Notes under the pieces: generated by a model
The model's input: only the letters and a program-made list of their open reading frames with translations
Databases searched by the model: none
Told to the model about the DNA's origin: nothing
Program-made: the position numbers and the translations under genes
Origin: Microbotryomycetes sp. JL201
Taxonomy: Eukaryota; Basidiomycota; Microbotryomycetes
Length of the DNA: 64,000 bases
NCBI GenBank assembly: GCA_033819885.1
Contig: JAQYUZ010000010.1
Coordinates: 372,001-436,000, forward strand
Direction: 5' to 3'
Shown: positions 14,110 to 24,918 of the stretch, one piece after another
Position numbering within the stretch: the first letter of the stretch is position 1
Layout of the letters: every line of letters starts with the position of its first letter

Positions 14110-16193
14110 CTAGATTTTACGTCGTTTGTCATCTCGCTCAAACCTTTCGTCATCGCTCACGTCCCTCGATCGTCTTTCGTCATTTCGTTTCCTGTCGTAA
14201 TCCGATCGTCTTCGCCCGTCGTCCTTGTCGTGTGGTCTCCTGTCATCTTGACGCTGATACGAACTCTTGTAGCTATCTTCTCGGTCTCCATAGCCTAATC
14301 CGGACCGTCTACCGCCTCGTTCACCTCCGGAAGGACCTGGAGGAGACCTCGACCTTCTCCTTTCATCCCTTCTCCGATCATCAGGCCTGTCATCCCTTCT
14401 CCGATCATCATGCCTGTCCCGCTCAGACCGTCTGTAATCTCCATACCTATCATCGTCACCTTCCCGCCGAGGTCCTCTGTTGCCATAACCGCTGTCTCTT
14501 TCCCGAGGTCCGCCGGTCGGGAACTCTTGAACTCCTCCAGCTAATTGAGGACAGTCTCGTTTGACCTGCATCGTCAAAAAGACCTCGGATCAGCTGCGAT
14601 ATCGGATTGAGACCATTGGAAAGGAAGAGCTTACATGCGGACCGCCACAGTGAAAACAAACGAGTTCGCCTCGGTCACCGCTCGGTCCTCTCTTGTTCCA
14701 ACCGGCTTGTTTGTCCGATGTGTCTTCGGCGGCAAGATGTGTGTACTTCGTTTGACTTCGTTTGCCGAAATTCTTGTTCTGCATCGCCTTTGGTAAAAGG
14801 TCCATGGCGACGTTTGTCGATTCTGTTGGAGCCGAATAGTCGTGCTTTTTGAGAATGTCCAAATCCTAGTTGTACAAACAGATTATCAGACGGACGGACT
14901 TGCGCCTGGAGAGGCAGCTCGGCTTACCGAGTAGAAAGCACCCTTGTGATGATACTTTTGCAAAAAGGCTAAGAGAACGCGCACACGTCAGCAGGACTCG
15001 ATGGACGACCAAGTCAATAACGCACCTTGTTGACCTTTCTTCTTCTCCTCTCTGGTCTTTTTGGCATGCTCCATGTCTTCCTTGAGTCGCAGTTGCTCCG
15101 GCAATGCTCGTCGAGCCTCGACCTCTTCCCGTTCTTTTTCGCGTCTGTGGCAGCGCAGGCAAAACGTTTCACTTCCGGCCGGTCATCGGTGGTGAGACAG
15201 AAAAACTCACGCGTATCGTGCTTCCTTGTCGCGCTTGATGCGCTTCAGTTCTCGCAGCTTCCATGCTTCAAACTCGCCTTCGGGGTCGAGGCCGTCCGTA
15301 TCGTCCACGTCAGGCACTTTGTCCTCGGCGTCCTCTGTACAGGTGAGTCAGTCAACGCGGATTTTTTTTTGGGTTATCGATAATCCCGAACGCACTCTCT
15401 GCCAATTCACGCATGATTGATTCTGCAATCAAGTTTTGCGACTGCTTTTTGCGCTCTTCAATCTCGGCCAAGCGTTGTTGCTCGATTTTTTCGGGATCCA
15501 ATGCTTTTTGAGCTTCCTGAACTGTATCGCGATTGCGCCTGGAACATGGAAGCGGTCAGCACCTTTCTGCCGATAACATTCCGAGGTGACGCTCACTTTG
15601 ATACAAAGACGGGCTTGAAAAGGATCTTCGGCTGCTCCTCTTCTTCTGATTCCGACTCCGTTTCATATTCACTCGATTCCTGATGTATAGAGACAGCGTG
15701 AGGCAAGCGCTGTGCAAAACGAGTTTTTGACAGCGCACCTCTTGCGCCGCGGCTGATGCTTTCGGCGCCACAGTTTGCTGCTTGTTGAACGTGGGCTTTG
15801 ACGGTGGCTGCTCGTCTTCGCTGTCCGTCTCTGGGTGGGCGCAAGACGCGTCAGATTGTCGATCAAGTCGATGGAACTCTTCTACAACTCGCCATATTCG
15901 CTGCTCTCTTCCGCTGCAGTAGCCTCCTGTTGCCGCTTCAGTTCTCGAGTTGCGTGCTCTCTGTTCTTGAGAGCGAGCTTGATCTGACCGTTCTGTGGCT
16001 TAGCCGCTGCTGCTGCTGCCCCTCCGAACGACGTAATCTCTTGGTCATTCGCCGTGTCTTGTTGTTGCTGCTCCTCTTGTTGAGCGTTTTCTTGCTCTTG
16101 TTCGTCAGAGTCAGAGTCGACTGCAGGCTGGACGCCTTTGCCCTTGCGGTAACGGGCTACAGGGCGCAGCGGCTGGGTGAGCTTCGGAGGCAT
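14110..16193 (-). CDS. MFAP1 family spliceosomal protein with C-terminal zinc knuckle
   Basis: MFAP1 is a component of the spliceosomal B complex. The N-terminus (MPPKLTQPLRPVARYRKGKG) is followed by acidic repeats (ESSEYETDSEDE, later ESSEYETESESEEEE), the conserved KILFKPVFVSK, and the helical block FEAWKLRELKRIKRD. The core signature is KYHHKGAFYSDLDILKKHDY, then SAPTESTNVAMDLLPKAMQNK and RSQTKYTHLAAEDTSD. Beyond the usual MFAP1 end there is a CX2CX3HX4C zinc knuckle (CFHCGGPHVKRDC), split by an intron, and an Arg/Asp-rich tail. One intron, 15831-15892, uses a GCGAGT donor and restores EYETDSEDE. The start ATG at 16191-16193 agrees with family length. Confidence 0.9.
14364..14417 (-). repeat. 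27-nt tandem duplication in the MFAP1 tail
   Basis: Two adjacent 27-nt units, 14364-14390 and 14391-14417, differ at one position. They encode part of the Arg/Asp repeat tail (DDRRRDDRPDDRRRDE). This is probably replication slippage within a low-complexity coding region. Confidence 0.85.
15831..15892 (-). other. GC-AG intron in the MFAP1 gene
   Basis: Donor GGCGAGT, CTGAC branch motif, acceptor ACCCAG, 62 nt. Joining restores ESSEYETDSEDE. Reading through hits a stop three codons later. Confidence 0.8.
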
Positions 16194-16551
16194 CGTGCGC
16201 GCGATCGAGGAAGGGCGCGATCAGCTGCAGTTTTTAATTCTGGCGTGTATGTGCACCAAAGGTATTCCGACTCGAGGCTGTGATGGCCCACAGCGAGCGG
16301 GGCCAGATTGCAGGGCGAGAGCACGACTGGGTCGCGCCGAGCGGGATGAGCTCGGCTAGTCTTTGTGTTTGTCTGCGTAGTACTTGAGCGTTGTCGGCGT
16401 CTGCTTGGGGTGCACCGATGTCGCAAGTGTTTTGTGTGAGGCGATGAGCAAGGCCAAGCTCTCGCTCGCACTTTCTGCTTGAACCTCCTCACAGCTCGCC
16501 AGCAACAAAGTCGGCATCGAGCAGACGCATCTCAGTGTTCTCTTCAAAGCC
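16194..16551. promoter_or_regulatory. Divergent promoter region, MFAP1/NAA38
   Basis: About 358 bp lie between divergent start codons and are assumed to carry both promoters. I could not identify individual sites. Confidence 0.4.
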
Positions 16552-16863
16552 ATGTCCGACCCTGTCGTCGAGCTGCGGGCTCTTCTCGGCACGTATCTGC
16601 GCGTGCGCATCTCGTCGACCGGTCGAACGTTCGTCGGCCAGTTTGCATGCATCGACAAACAAGGCAACCTCGTTCTGGAAGACACGACAGAGTACTATGA
16701 CGCCACCGACAACCAACCAGAGTACGCACACACGGGCAGGCACGTCGGCATGGTTCTCGTCCCGAAACGTCATTGGAAGTCGATCGAGAGGCAGATAGAT
16801 CCCTTTCAGACGACAGCGCAACTTGACCGTCAACCCCAGCCATCATCTTGCGCCCCGTCGTGA
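16552..16863 (+). CDS. NAA38: LSm-domain protein, NatC auxiliary subunit 38-like
   Basis: This single-exon gene of 103 codons encodes one Sm-like fold. LRALLGTYLRVRISSTGRTF and GQFACIDKQGNLVLEDTTEY are the Sm1 region, and GRHVGMVLVPKRHWKSIE is the Sm2 region. The GMVLVP...SIE ending is characteristic of Naa38 (LSMD1/Mak31), the non-catalytic NatC subunit that helps acetylate N-terminal Met-hydrophobic proteins. Some other Lsm family member is possible. The Gln/Pro/Ser tail is not conserved. The gene is divergent from MFAP1. Confidence 0.8.
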   Translation: MSDPVVELRALLGTYLRVRISSTGRTFVGQFACIDKQGNLVLEDTTEYYDATDNQPEYAHTGRHVGMVLVPKRHWKSIERQIDPFQTTAQLDRQPQPSSCAPS

Positions 16864-17323
16864 GCGAGCAGCAAATTAAGATTACCGGTCACGTGCCACA
16901 CGCAAATGCCGTCGATTCTCAGATGCCAAATGGGTCATCCATGAGCAAAAAACGCGACCGCACCAACCCACGGGCCGACCAAAAGGCAAGCTTTGACGGC
17001 CGGATCTGATGTTGGAGGCCGGGACAGTGGTAGATTGAAGGGTTCGAGCTCCGAGCTAAATCATGGACAGAATGGAAACGGGGCAAACTTCAGGCATGAG
17101 CAGAAGTATCATTCCGAGCTACACATTGTCAAACCGTGGTGTTATAGAAACAAAGTCCGCCAGGCGGTCATGAGACCAGGCTCATCTTTTGACCCTGAAC
17201 CTGCCTCATTAATCACAATCTCGCGCACTAGCCCCGTGTCTCATGTCTGATTCAAGCTGATAAGCGCGTGCAACTGTCGTCACGTTCACGCACTTGGCGT
17301 CTGGTACGAGACGCTTGTGCTGA
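16864..17323. other. Intergenic region upstream of the GT15 gene
   Basis: About 460 bp with no coding signal that I trust. It is presumably the NAA38 3' UTR and the promoter of the mannosyltransferase gene. Confidence 0.4.
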
Positions 17324-18821
17324 ATGGCCAGCGCCGACAATCGCCTGCTCCATCGTCAACACGATCACAAGCCTCTCCGGTCCTTTCCACCTGTCGTGGC
17401 AGCCTCTGCAATGCTCTCTTTCGTGCTGTTGGTCGTGCTCGTCGTCGCCGCGCTCAACCCTTCGCCATGGATCTCACACAGTTCAACCCTGTTCAATCGT
17501 GCACCAGCACACATCGATAGACAAGCTACTTCAATCCTCCCTCCACCCGTCAAAGGATGTCAAACGGTCAAACAAACTATATCGGAACCGAGAGAACGGG
17601 CGGCCATTGTTACTCTTGTCAGGGAACGAGACATTGACGAACTCGTACCTACATTGGTCAACTTTGAACAAAGGTTCAACCAATGGTTCAGGTACCCGTA
17701 CGTCATGATTGCGTCTCCGGACGAAGGTCAGCTGTCGGACGAGTTTAGGAAAAAGGTCAAAAACGTACTGCCAAGCGGTGCCGTGGTAGAGTACAGCGTC
17801 GTTAGCGTCAAAGAATGGTCAATTCCTTCGTGGTTGGACGAGGCACAAGTGAGAAAAGGATTCAAAGAACAAGAGAGGCAAGGGGTCATGTACGCTGGCA
17901 GGGAGGGTTACCACCACATGTGCAGGTTCTTTTCGGGGTTGTGGGTCAGACACGAGGTTTTGCAAAAGTACGACTGGACGTGGCGGCTCGAACCAGGTGG
18001 CAAGTCAATCTCGGTAGAGTGCGAACATGAACTGATCTTTGTTCGCGAGCAGTCCGCTTCCACTGCGACATAACTTATGACCCTTTCCGGTTCATGGCGG
18101 CCCACAATAAAGTCTATGGCTTTGTCATCACCATTGTCGAAAACATGAATACGATCCCGACGCTGTTCAAGACCGTGCTCGACTATATCAAGCAAAGAAA
18201 CCTTGCGACGAGCTCGCCATTGTGGCAATTCATGGCGGAACAGAAACGCGGCCAAGAAGATAGTTATACAGGCTGTCATTTTTGGACAAACTTTGAGGTG
18301 CGCATGGGGAGCTCGAGCTATTTCGTTGCCAGATCTAATCCGCAATGATGTGAGCAGATTGCAGACTTGCGCTTCTTCCGATCAGCAGAGTATCAGGCTT
18401 TCTTTGAATATTTGGATCAATCTGGCGGGTTCTATACGGAGAGGGTGTGTTGATCGCGAACAGCAAGCTTCGTTTGACGACATTGACAACCTGCGTTGAC
18501 AGTGGGGAGATGCACCTGTTCGCACTCTCGGACTCGGTTTATTGTCGAGTATTGATCAAGTTCATTAGTGAGAGCACCTGCTCAGACATTGCGCAAGCGG
18601 CGCCGCGGCTGATCCTTGTGCTCTTCAGCTTTGAAGATTTTGCGTACCAGCACGACTGGTTCATGCATTGTCCCAAGCCTAAAGGACTCGGCTGCAACTG
18701 CCAATGTCCAGCCTACTCTCGCGATCCACTGCCCAAGAACGAGTTGACCGATATTGATACGGACTGGCGGTTTTCGTGTTTGCACCGGTGGCGCGATGCC
18801 GTCAAGATCGGATTGACTTGA
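17324..18821 (+). CDS. Alpha-1,2-mannosyltransferase, KRE2/MNT1 family (GT15)
   Basis: This Golgi type II membrane enzyme extends O- and N-linked mannose chains from GDP-mannose. A short cytosolic tail and a signal-anchor (MLSFVLLVVLVVAALN) precede the catalytic domain. RAAIVTLVRERDIDELVPTL opens the fold. DWTWRLEPG joins VRFHCDITYDPFRFMAAHN. YTGCHFWTNFEIADLRFFRS, YLDQSGGFYTER, WGDAPVRTLGLGL and HYFEDFAYQHDWFMHCPKP are all standard GT15 blocks. Four introns are needed. The first, 18000-18052, has a perfect GCAAGT donor and restores EPGVRF. Translation could instead start at 17411, but the upstream ATG gives a normal cytosolic tail. Confidence 0.93.
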
Positions 18822-19127
18822 GTAGATTCGGACCTGAGACCATGAATGATGTTGTTGTATCGCCATTGGGCTCGTAGCGCATTGATCGGCAGCATGCCTC
18901 CTGTGTTTTATCTGATTGCGCATACGCCGAACGGCTGCGGGCCGGCTGGGCGCGCGCGCACTTTTCGCCGAAGTGCGCTCATTCCGCACACCCCTCGCTT
19001 TGAAACCGCCCTCCTTCCTGCCGTGCTCTTTCAAGTGTTTTTGTGTGGCAGGCAGTGAGCGCGCGCTATATCCACCTTCGCCTCGTGACATTCATACTCG
19101 ACGCAAGATTCTCGCAAGTGTTTCGTC

Positions 19128-21287
19128 ATGCGCCCACCGATCAACGTCGTCGTCCTCGGTGGATCCTACGCCGGTGAGCTTGAACGACTTGGGAGAACAC
19201 GTTTGCGACTCCTTTGCTGAGGTCGTCTCTCACGTGCAGGCGGTCGTGCAGCCGAGCTTTTGGCAAAGACCTTGCCCGACTATGCGCGCGTCGTTCTCAT
19301 CGACAGGCAGTCGTGAGTGCTCTGTCGTCACGCTCCGCGTCTCACACTCAAAGTCTAACTCTTCAATGATGTGCTCGCAGCCACTTTAATCGTAAGCCGT
19401 CCTGCGCTCATTGACCTCGGCCGGGCTTTTCGGAAAGCGCGACCGCGGCTTCGGAATCTGCTGTGCCGACGAGCCACCCACAAAGCTCGCGAGAGCAGAG
19501 TACAGAGATTCATGATCTTTTCTCAGGAGCAGATGCTGACTCGCGGCCGTCCTGCTCTCCCTCCATTACTTTACTTCTCGCCACTTCGTTCGCTTGGCTC
19601 ACGATCGGCTTCTTTCGTCACCGGCTTCGCATCATTGCCACCGGTGTTCTCACAGACTTGTACCTCTTTCCACGAGTTGGAGTCGTACCTGGACATGCCA
19701 ACAAGGTTCGTTTCATTGTTGAGCATATTTGTGACTTGATAGCACGAGGCTGATCCCGACTTTGCCATTAAGGTGTTTATCCCGTTCACTGGAGTCCTCG
19801 CGTCGCCCGCTCAACCGCCACCAGCAACAATTCCACCACCATCATTAGCTGATCCCACTCCTACGCCGTCAAAAGCTTTCAAAAGTGCTCTCGTACAAGC
19901 GAGCGTCACAAAGATTGGCGACGGTTGGCTCGAAGTTGACAAGGATTTGGGCGACGACGTATTGGATGCTCGAGAACGACAGAATGAATCTGTTGAGCAC
20001 CAACGGGCCGTCGAGAAACTCGGTCACGAGCTTGAAAAGTTGGGCGTGACCGAACAGGGCAGCAACCGACGACGAGTCCGGTTTGATTACCTCGTTTACG
20101 TGAGCTTGCATTGTTTTTTTCTTTCTTTCCTTTTGAGTGTCTGACAGCCATGTCGTCTGACGATGATGGATGTTTGTAAACAGGCACTTGGATGTACTTT
20201 ACCTCCACCGCTCGTTACTCCTGCCTTGACGAAAATTGAAGGCATGTCGTTCCTCCAACAACAAACGCAATCGATCGCCCAAGCGTCGTCGATTCTGATT
20301 GCCGGAGGAGGTGCTTTGGGAATTCAATACGCTACAGACATTGCGGACTTGTACAACAATCCCGACAGAGCGTATTTGAGACCAAAGGACGCCAAACCTG
20401 GACCTAAAAAAGTGACTTTGGTTCATTCGAGGCAGAAATTTTTGCCTTTGTACCAGAATGAGGTGCACGACGAGGTTATAAGGAGGTTGCAAGAGCTCGG
20501 AGTGGATGTCGTTTTGGGAGAGAGGTTACAATTGCCGAGTGTCGAAGAGGACAAGGAGAGGAATGGCGAGATGAGGTCGGTCACGTTGTCGAATGGCTCT
20601 GTGATCGAATATGATCTCTTGGTGAGCACTCGCCCGTTTCGTTCCCGGTAAGACAGCAGAGTTGATCTAAAACGCGCAACAACAGTTGCGATGTACAGGC
20701 CAGAAACCGAATTCGAAATTGATGAGCGAGTTTGTTCCTCAAGCTTTGGACGAATGGGGCTACGTCAATGTCAAGGACACGTTGCAGATTGACGCGCCTG
20801 GTGCTCGAGCAGAGTCGTTATCGAGAGTTTACTGCATCGGCGATGTGAGTCTGCTTGCGTCAACTGTCAATCAAAGCAAGCTCTCTAATTAATGAGACAT
20901 GTCATGGCAGGTCGCAAATGCAGGCGTGATCAAAGCTGGTCACACGGGCTGGAACCAAGCAGGCGTTGCCGTCAACAACATCATGGCTCAAATCATGTGC
21001 GACTCGACCGACAAACCTGAAATGCTCAAGTATGAAAAGACGCCACCTCAAATCAAAGTCACACTCGGACTTGTAAGCTTGGCTTTGTGCGTGTGCTTTT
21101 TCCGCCCTTGCGAAACTGACGTGCGTGTCGGTTCGCGGGGAAACAGAATCATTCAGTGTCTGAATTGCTACCTTCGATGGAAGCAAAAGAGACGGTTGTT
21201 ACGACAGCTGACAATGGTCCGATTGACGGGTACTGGCAAGTGGTGTGGAGCAGAATGGGCGTCAGCACAGACGATTTGGATCAGTAG
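19128..21287 (+). CDS. FAD-dependent NAD(P)H oxidoreductase, AIF/FSP1-like
   Basis: This belongs to the AIFM2/AMID-type pyridine-nucleotide oxidoreductase family, which transfers electrons from NAD(P)H to quinones. The N-terminal FAD Rossmann motif is VVVLGGSYAGGRAAELLAK. VGVVPGHANKHEADPDF and KVFIPFTG follow. The NAD(P)H-binding motif is ILIAGGGALGIQYATDIAD, then KVTLVHSRQKFLPLY. The FAD-closing block is VYCIGDVANAGVIKAGHTGW. The protein is interrupted by seven or so introns, one unusually long (about 19391-19649). A Pro-rich insert (PAQPPPATIPPPSLADPTPT) lies between the two Rossmann parts. I see no mitochondrial presequence. The physiological substrate cannot be read from sequence. Confidence 0.88.
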
Positions 21288-22185
21288 GCCGGCACAGACG
21301 TTGGACTTTTTTCGTCGTCTCGCTCGAGAATTTTGTTTTTGGGTTGTTGTAATTATTCTTGGGAACAGCACAAAGTACGAGGTTTTATCGCTGGGATTTT
21401 CCTCTGTGTTCGTTCAAGATTGCAGCTTGTGGCAAGCCAGGAACTAGGTCAAATGACTCTTGCTTGCTGTCACAGACCTGGATTACCCTTGATTACGCCC
21501 GAAAGTGATGGCTTTTGGTTCTCCCGAGTGCTTTCGGTCTGCCGAGCATACGGCTCTGAAAATTAATCGATGCTCGGAGGACGGGATAATGTCGTTACGG
21601 GTTTTTTTTTGTTTATTTCACAATGGACCGCGGTGACCAGGGCTCTTGGCGTTAGGTGGAGCTTGGCCAAGAAGCTTTGCGCACCCGCCCCGCGTACGTG
21701 CGTTCGTGCGCCTGCGGATGAGGTCTGTTGTACCCAGATATGTGCACGGGACAAGTCATTTCATGAGACGGACATGGCGTTCTGATCTGATGACACCCTA
21801 TCGGACCCAACAGAATAGGACAATGGACGAGACTTGCCTGTTTCAGCTGGGCGGGCAGGGCCTGGGCCCACTTTGCCCAGATGCACGGCTTTGGGGGAGG
21901 GATCGTCAGTGGGGCGCGAAGCAGCGCGAACTTTTGAAATGAGGTGTACGAGAGCGGAATGTTGGGTGGTGCTTGTAGATGTATCCCGATAGACCGTTGT
22001 GAGGCTCGCCCCTTTTGGCTGTTTGGGCGGGCGGACATCAGCGCAGTTTTTGGTTAAACGCTTTCGATTGAAAGACGCACGCAGTCGCTATTACTCTTTC
22101 AATTTAATCGCCCGCCCGCCCGCCGCCCGCCTGCTCGCGCGCGTTCGTCTGACGACTGGGTCGGGTGCGAGTGACGGCCGATCGA
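21288..22185. other. Long intergenic region with GC-rich leader
   Basis: About 900 bp precede the homeodomain gene. The distal part is featureless. At 22111-22140 there is a C/G-rich tract built from repeated CCCGC/CCGCC units, just upstream of the start. It is probably the promoter and 5' leader of the homeodomain gene. I found no convincing gene in it. Confidence 0.4.
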
Positions 22186-24600
22186 ATGTCGTTCAAGTTT
22201 GTCAACAATACGGCGCCCTTCCCTACCAAGAATCGGTCTAGTGGCGCAGAGCGGCCGTCGTCGATGTCGTCCGGGGCTGGCCACCGTGGACCGCCGACGC
22301 TGCCGCTTGACCGCGCCCTGCCAGAGTATGGCACGCCCAACGAGATGCCAAACCCTCCGACGCACTACTTTCCATCAAGACCTGGCGCCAAGCAGCGCGT
22401 GCAGAGGCTTCAGCAGCAGCAGCAGCAGCTCGATCCGCATTCAGGCACTCATCCCTTACCAAGCGAGCATGCAGCAGCGCCGACTGGCCAAGACGCGGCG
22501 TCAGCCACGGCATCCCCGCCTCGTGTAGCTCACTCGCACGCGAGCTACGGCGCGCAGGCGACAGTCACAGGCGGGCCGACAACCGAGGCAGAGCGCGTCG
22601 CCATACAAGCACTCGTAGGCGCATACGGAGCCACGTCTGTCTCATCAACGAGACACAGATCGCCTGACAGGAACATGTGGGACGCCGCATCAGAGTTGAT
22701 GCGCGAAGAACGAGCGGCAAAGCGCAAAGCGAGCTCACATGACGACGATGGACGAGACGACGACGACGAAGAGGACCAGCTCGAAGACGATCGAGACACT
22801 CAGATGCAGTTAGATGATGACGCGGCGTCGACGAGATCAGACCAGACCGGCAACGCAAAAACCGCCACCGCCGACAAGGACGGCGCACCAAAGAAGCGCA
22901 GTAGGACGTTGACGACAGCTCATCAGACAGCAGTGTTGAACGCTCTATTGGCAAAAGTACGCGCGCCGACGATCTCACCTGCAATCGAAATCCTCGAAGC
23001 TGACGCTCATCCTTTGCAGACCAGATTTCCGTCAACAGAAACACGAGAAGAGGTTGGCAAGCAAATCGGCATGTCGGCACGGCGAGTGCAGATCTGGTTT
23101 CAGAACGTGAGCTCATGGCGACGTATCCTGTCGGCAAGAGGCCACGTCGAGCTGACATGTTTATTTCGGCAGCGACGGCAATCTCAAAAACGACAGCGAG
23201 ATAGGGAAGCTAGCGAAATCGGCGCGTTTCATTCCACCCACGTCGGACCGTCGGCGCATCAATTGCATTACGAGTATCAGCACCAGCAGCAGCGCATGAA
23301 CCCTTACGGCAGAGACTATCCGCCGGCGCCACCGACGACCATGTCGTCATCGTCATCGACATCGACGGCGCGACCCGAGATCACGAGGCAGACGTCCATC
23401 GACTCTGTCAACAGCTACTCGTCTGCACGATCATCCATGGGCTCGTTCCACGTCAGCCAAGCACACCGAGACGTCGTACCGCCGCTGTCGGATGTGCCAC
23501 CGCGATGGCCTGCCAACGGCCAGCCCATGTACAGCAACGGGTGGCACACTCAGCAACGTACGGCGCAGTCTCCATTGCAGTCTCCGACGACGAGCTCGAC
23601 GCCTCAGACGTCGTACTTCCCGCGCCATCCTCAAACTCGGCCAGCCGCCAGAGACGCTGATTCAGGACGAGGTGCCCAAGAGGGGGCAGACGCAGCCGTC
23701 AAGCTACCGCCGCTGTCTGCAATTATCGGCGGCACCCTTCCGGACTCTCCTGGGGGTGACTATGGCACTGCGTCGACGCCGCGCCAGGCCACGTTCACGA
23801 GCACTTTTGCCAACCGACCGCCGCCGCCTGCCCCGTCGGCGGGCACAAGGGCTATACCAAACTCTCAAATCATGTCGCCCATGTCTCCGGTGTCATTCGC
23901 GCCGAGCGACAGCTTTTCGAGGCTGCGAATCTCTTCCGAAGGTCCGGGATCACCGCCTACTCGACACGCCTCGCCACCAGACATGCTCGATGCTGTCATG
24001 GAGACCATGTCTCGACCAACGAATATTGTTCCAGCCCGAGCGTCATTGCCTCCACTGCGGTACCACCCCCGTCCGTCGGAAGCCGACGCGGCCTTGCTCG
24101 CTCCCATCTTACCAGCCGGAGCATCCACAAGTTCGAAGCCGAAACAATTGCCTCCGATTTCGTCCATCACGAGCTCACTTGGTCTGCCTTTTACGTCGCC
24201 ATCGTCCTCGTCGTCACCGGCGACGACAACGACGTTTGGTCACCCGACTCATCCTTTTCCGCCGCGTGAGCGATCCAATACTGGCATGACGACCAATTCG
24301 CACCTTTTATCGTCGTCAGCCGGTTCGCACAATTCTCAGTCATCTAAATTGGACGTTGGTCGATCGTCGGTTTCTTCATTTGAGACTTTGGGAACAGGTT
24401 GGACGCCAGCGTCAATGGGATCCAGTTCCCGAACGTCTTTCAGTTCTGAAGTTCAAGACGAATGGGACAGGGTCAGTCGTGAGCAAAACAGTCTGGCGGC
24501 AACGGGAGGAAGAAAAGTGAAAGCGGTCGAAGTCAGTCCTTGGGACGACAGACGTGGGATGGCTCGACCTTTGAACTTGACGCCTCAGCCGAATCATTGA
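22186..24600 (+). CDS. Homeodomain transcription factor
   Basis: This is a large regulator of about 760 residues after splicing. The homeodomain starts PKKRSRTLTTAHQTAVLNAL, continues TRFPSTETREEVGKQIGMSA and ends with recognition helix RRVQIWFQN-RRQSQKRQ. Two introns interrupt it, 22957-23019 (GTACGC) and 23107-23172 (GTGAGC). Both carry CTGAC branch motifs, are multiples of three and have no in-frame stop. The rest is low complexity: an early polyQ run, an acidic stretch before the homeodomain and a very long Ser/Pro/Thr-rich C-terminus. I chose ATG 22186 (MSFKFVNNTAPF). The start is not protected by conservation. It resembles basidiomycete non-TALE homeodomain regulators. I see no paired mating-type gene nearby. 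Confidence 0.9.
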   Translation: MSFKFVNNTAPFPTKNRSSGAERPSSMSSGAGHRGPPTLPLDRALPEYGTPNEMPNPPTHYFPSRPGAKQRVQRLQQQQQQLDPHSGTHPLPSEHAAAPTGQDAASATASPPRVAHSHASYGAQATVTGGPTTEAERVAIQALVGAYGATSVSSTRHRSPDRNMWDAASELMREERAAKRKASSHDDDGRDDDDEEDQLEDDRDTQMQLDDDAASTRSDQTGNAKTATADKDGAPKKRSRTLTTAHQTAVLNALLAKVRAPTISPAIEILEADAHPLQTRFPSTETREEVGKQIGMSARRVQIWFQNVSSWRRILSARGHVELTCLFRQRRQSQKRQRDREASEIGAFHSTHVGPSAHQLHYEYQHQQQRMNPYGRDYPPAPPTTMSSSSSTSTARPEITRQTSIDSVNSYSSARSSMGSFHVSQAHRDVVPPLSDVPPRWPANGQPMYSNGWHTQQRTAQSPLQSPTTSSTPQTSYFPRHPQTRPAARDADSGRGAQEGADAAVKLPPLSAIIGGTLPDSPGGDYGTASTPRQATFTSTFANRPPPPAPSAGTRAIPNSQIMSPMSPVSFAPSDSFSRLRISSEGPGSPPTRHASPPDMLDAVMETMSRPTNIVPARASLPPLRYHPRPSEADAALLAPILPAGASTSSKPKQLPPISSITSSLGLPFTSPSSSSSPATTTTFGHPTHPFPPRERSNTGMTTNSHLLSSSAGSHNSQSSKLDVGRSSVSSFETLGTGWTPASMGSSSRTSFSSEVQDEWDRVSREQNSLAATGGRKVKAVEVSPWDDRRGMARPLNLTPQPNH

Positions 24601-24918
24601 GACTTGTTGATTTGAGGCGCCGAGAGAAGGGGAATTGAGTTTGTTGTGATGTTTTGGGTCAAGGTGTTTACAGACACACGAAGATTGGAGAGCACGTTGT
24701 TCAATTCTTATTGTTTTGACTTGTTTTGTCTAGGGAACAGTTTGTGCGTGGAGGGTTGTATGGCTAGACTTGTTGCATCTCTTATATTGGCGTGAATTCG
24801 AGTTGTGTGTGGTTGCGCTGGTTATGACGCGGGCGCAAGCATGTGGGGCGCGTTGTTTAGAGTGCTTTGCATTGTACACGCCGAATTGGCCGAATCGAAA
24901 CACGTCGGCGACGCCATC
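24601..24918. other. Intergenic region before the DUF7704 gene
   Basis: About 320 bp, T-rich after the homeodomain stop. It is presumably a 3' UTR plus promoter. No gene seen. Confidence 0.35.

Noticed and set aside
15798-16283. Long plus-strand open frame over the MFAP1 5' half
   Set aside because: It is antisense to an exon with clear MFAP1 content, and its Leu/Ser/Cys-rich translation comes from reverse-reading acidic and Gln-rich codons.
23492-24289. 265-codon plus-strand frame inside the homeodomain gene
   Set aside because: It is an alternative frame of the low-complexity Ser/Pro exon, rich in Arg, with no domain.
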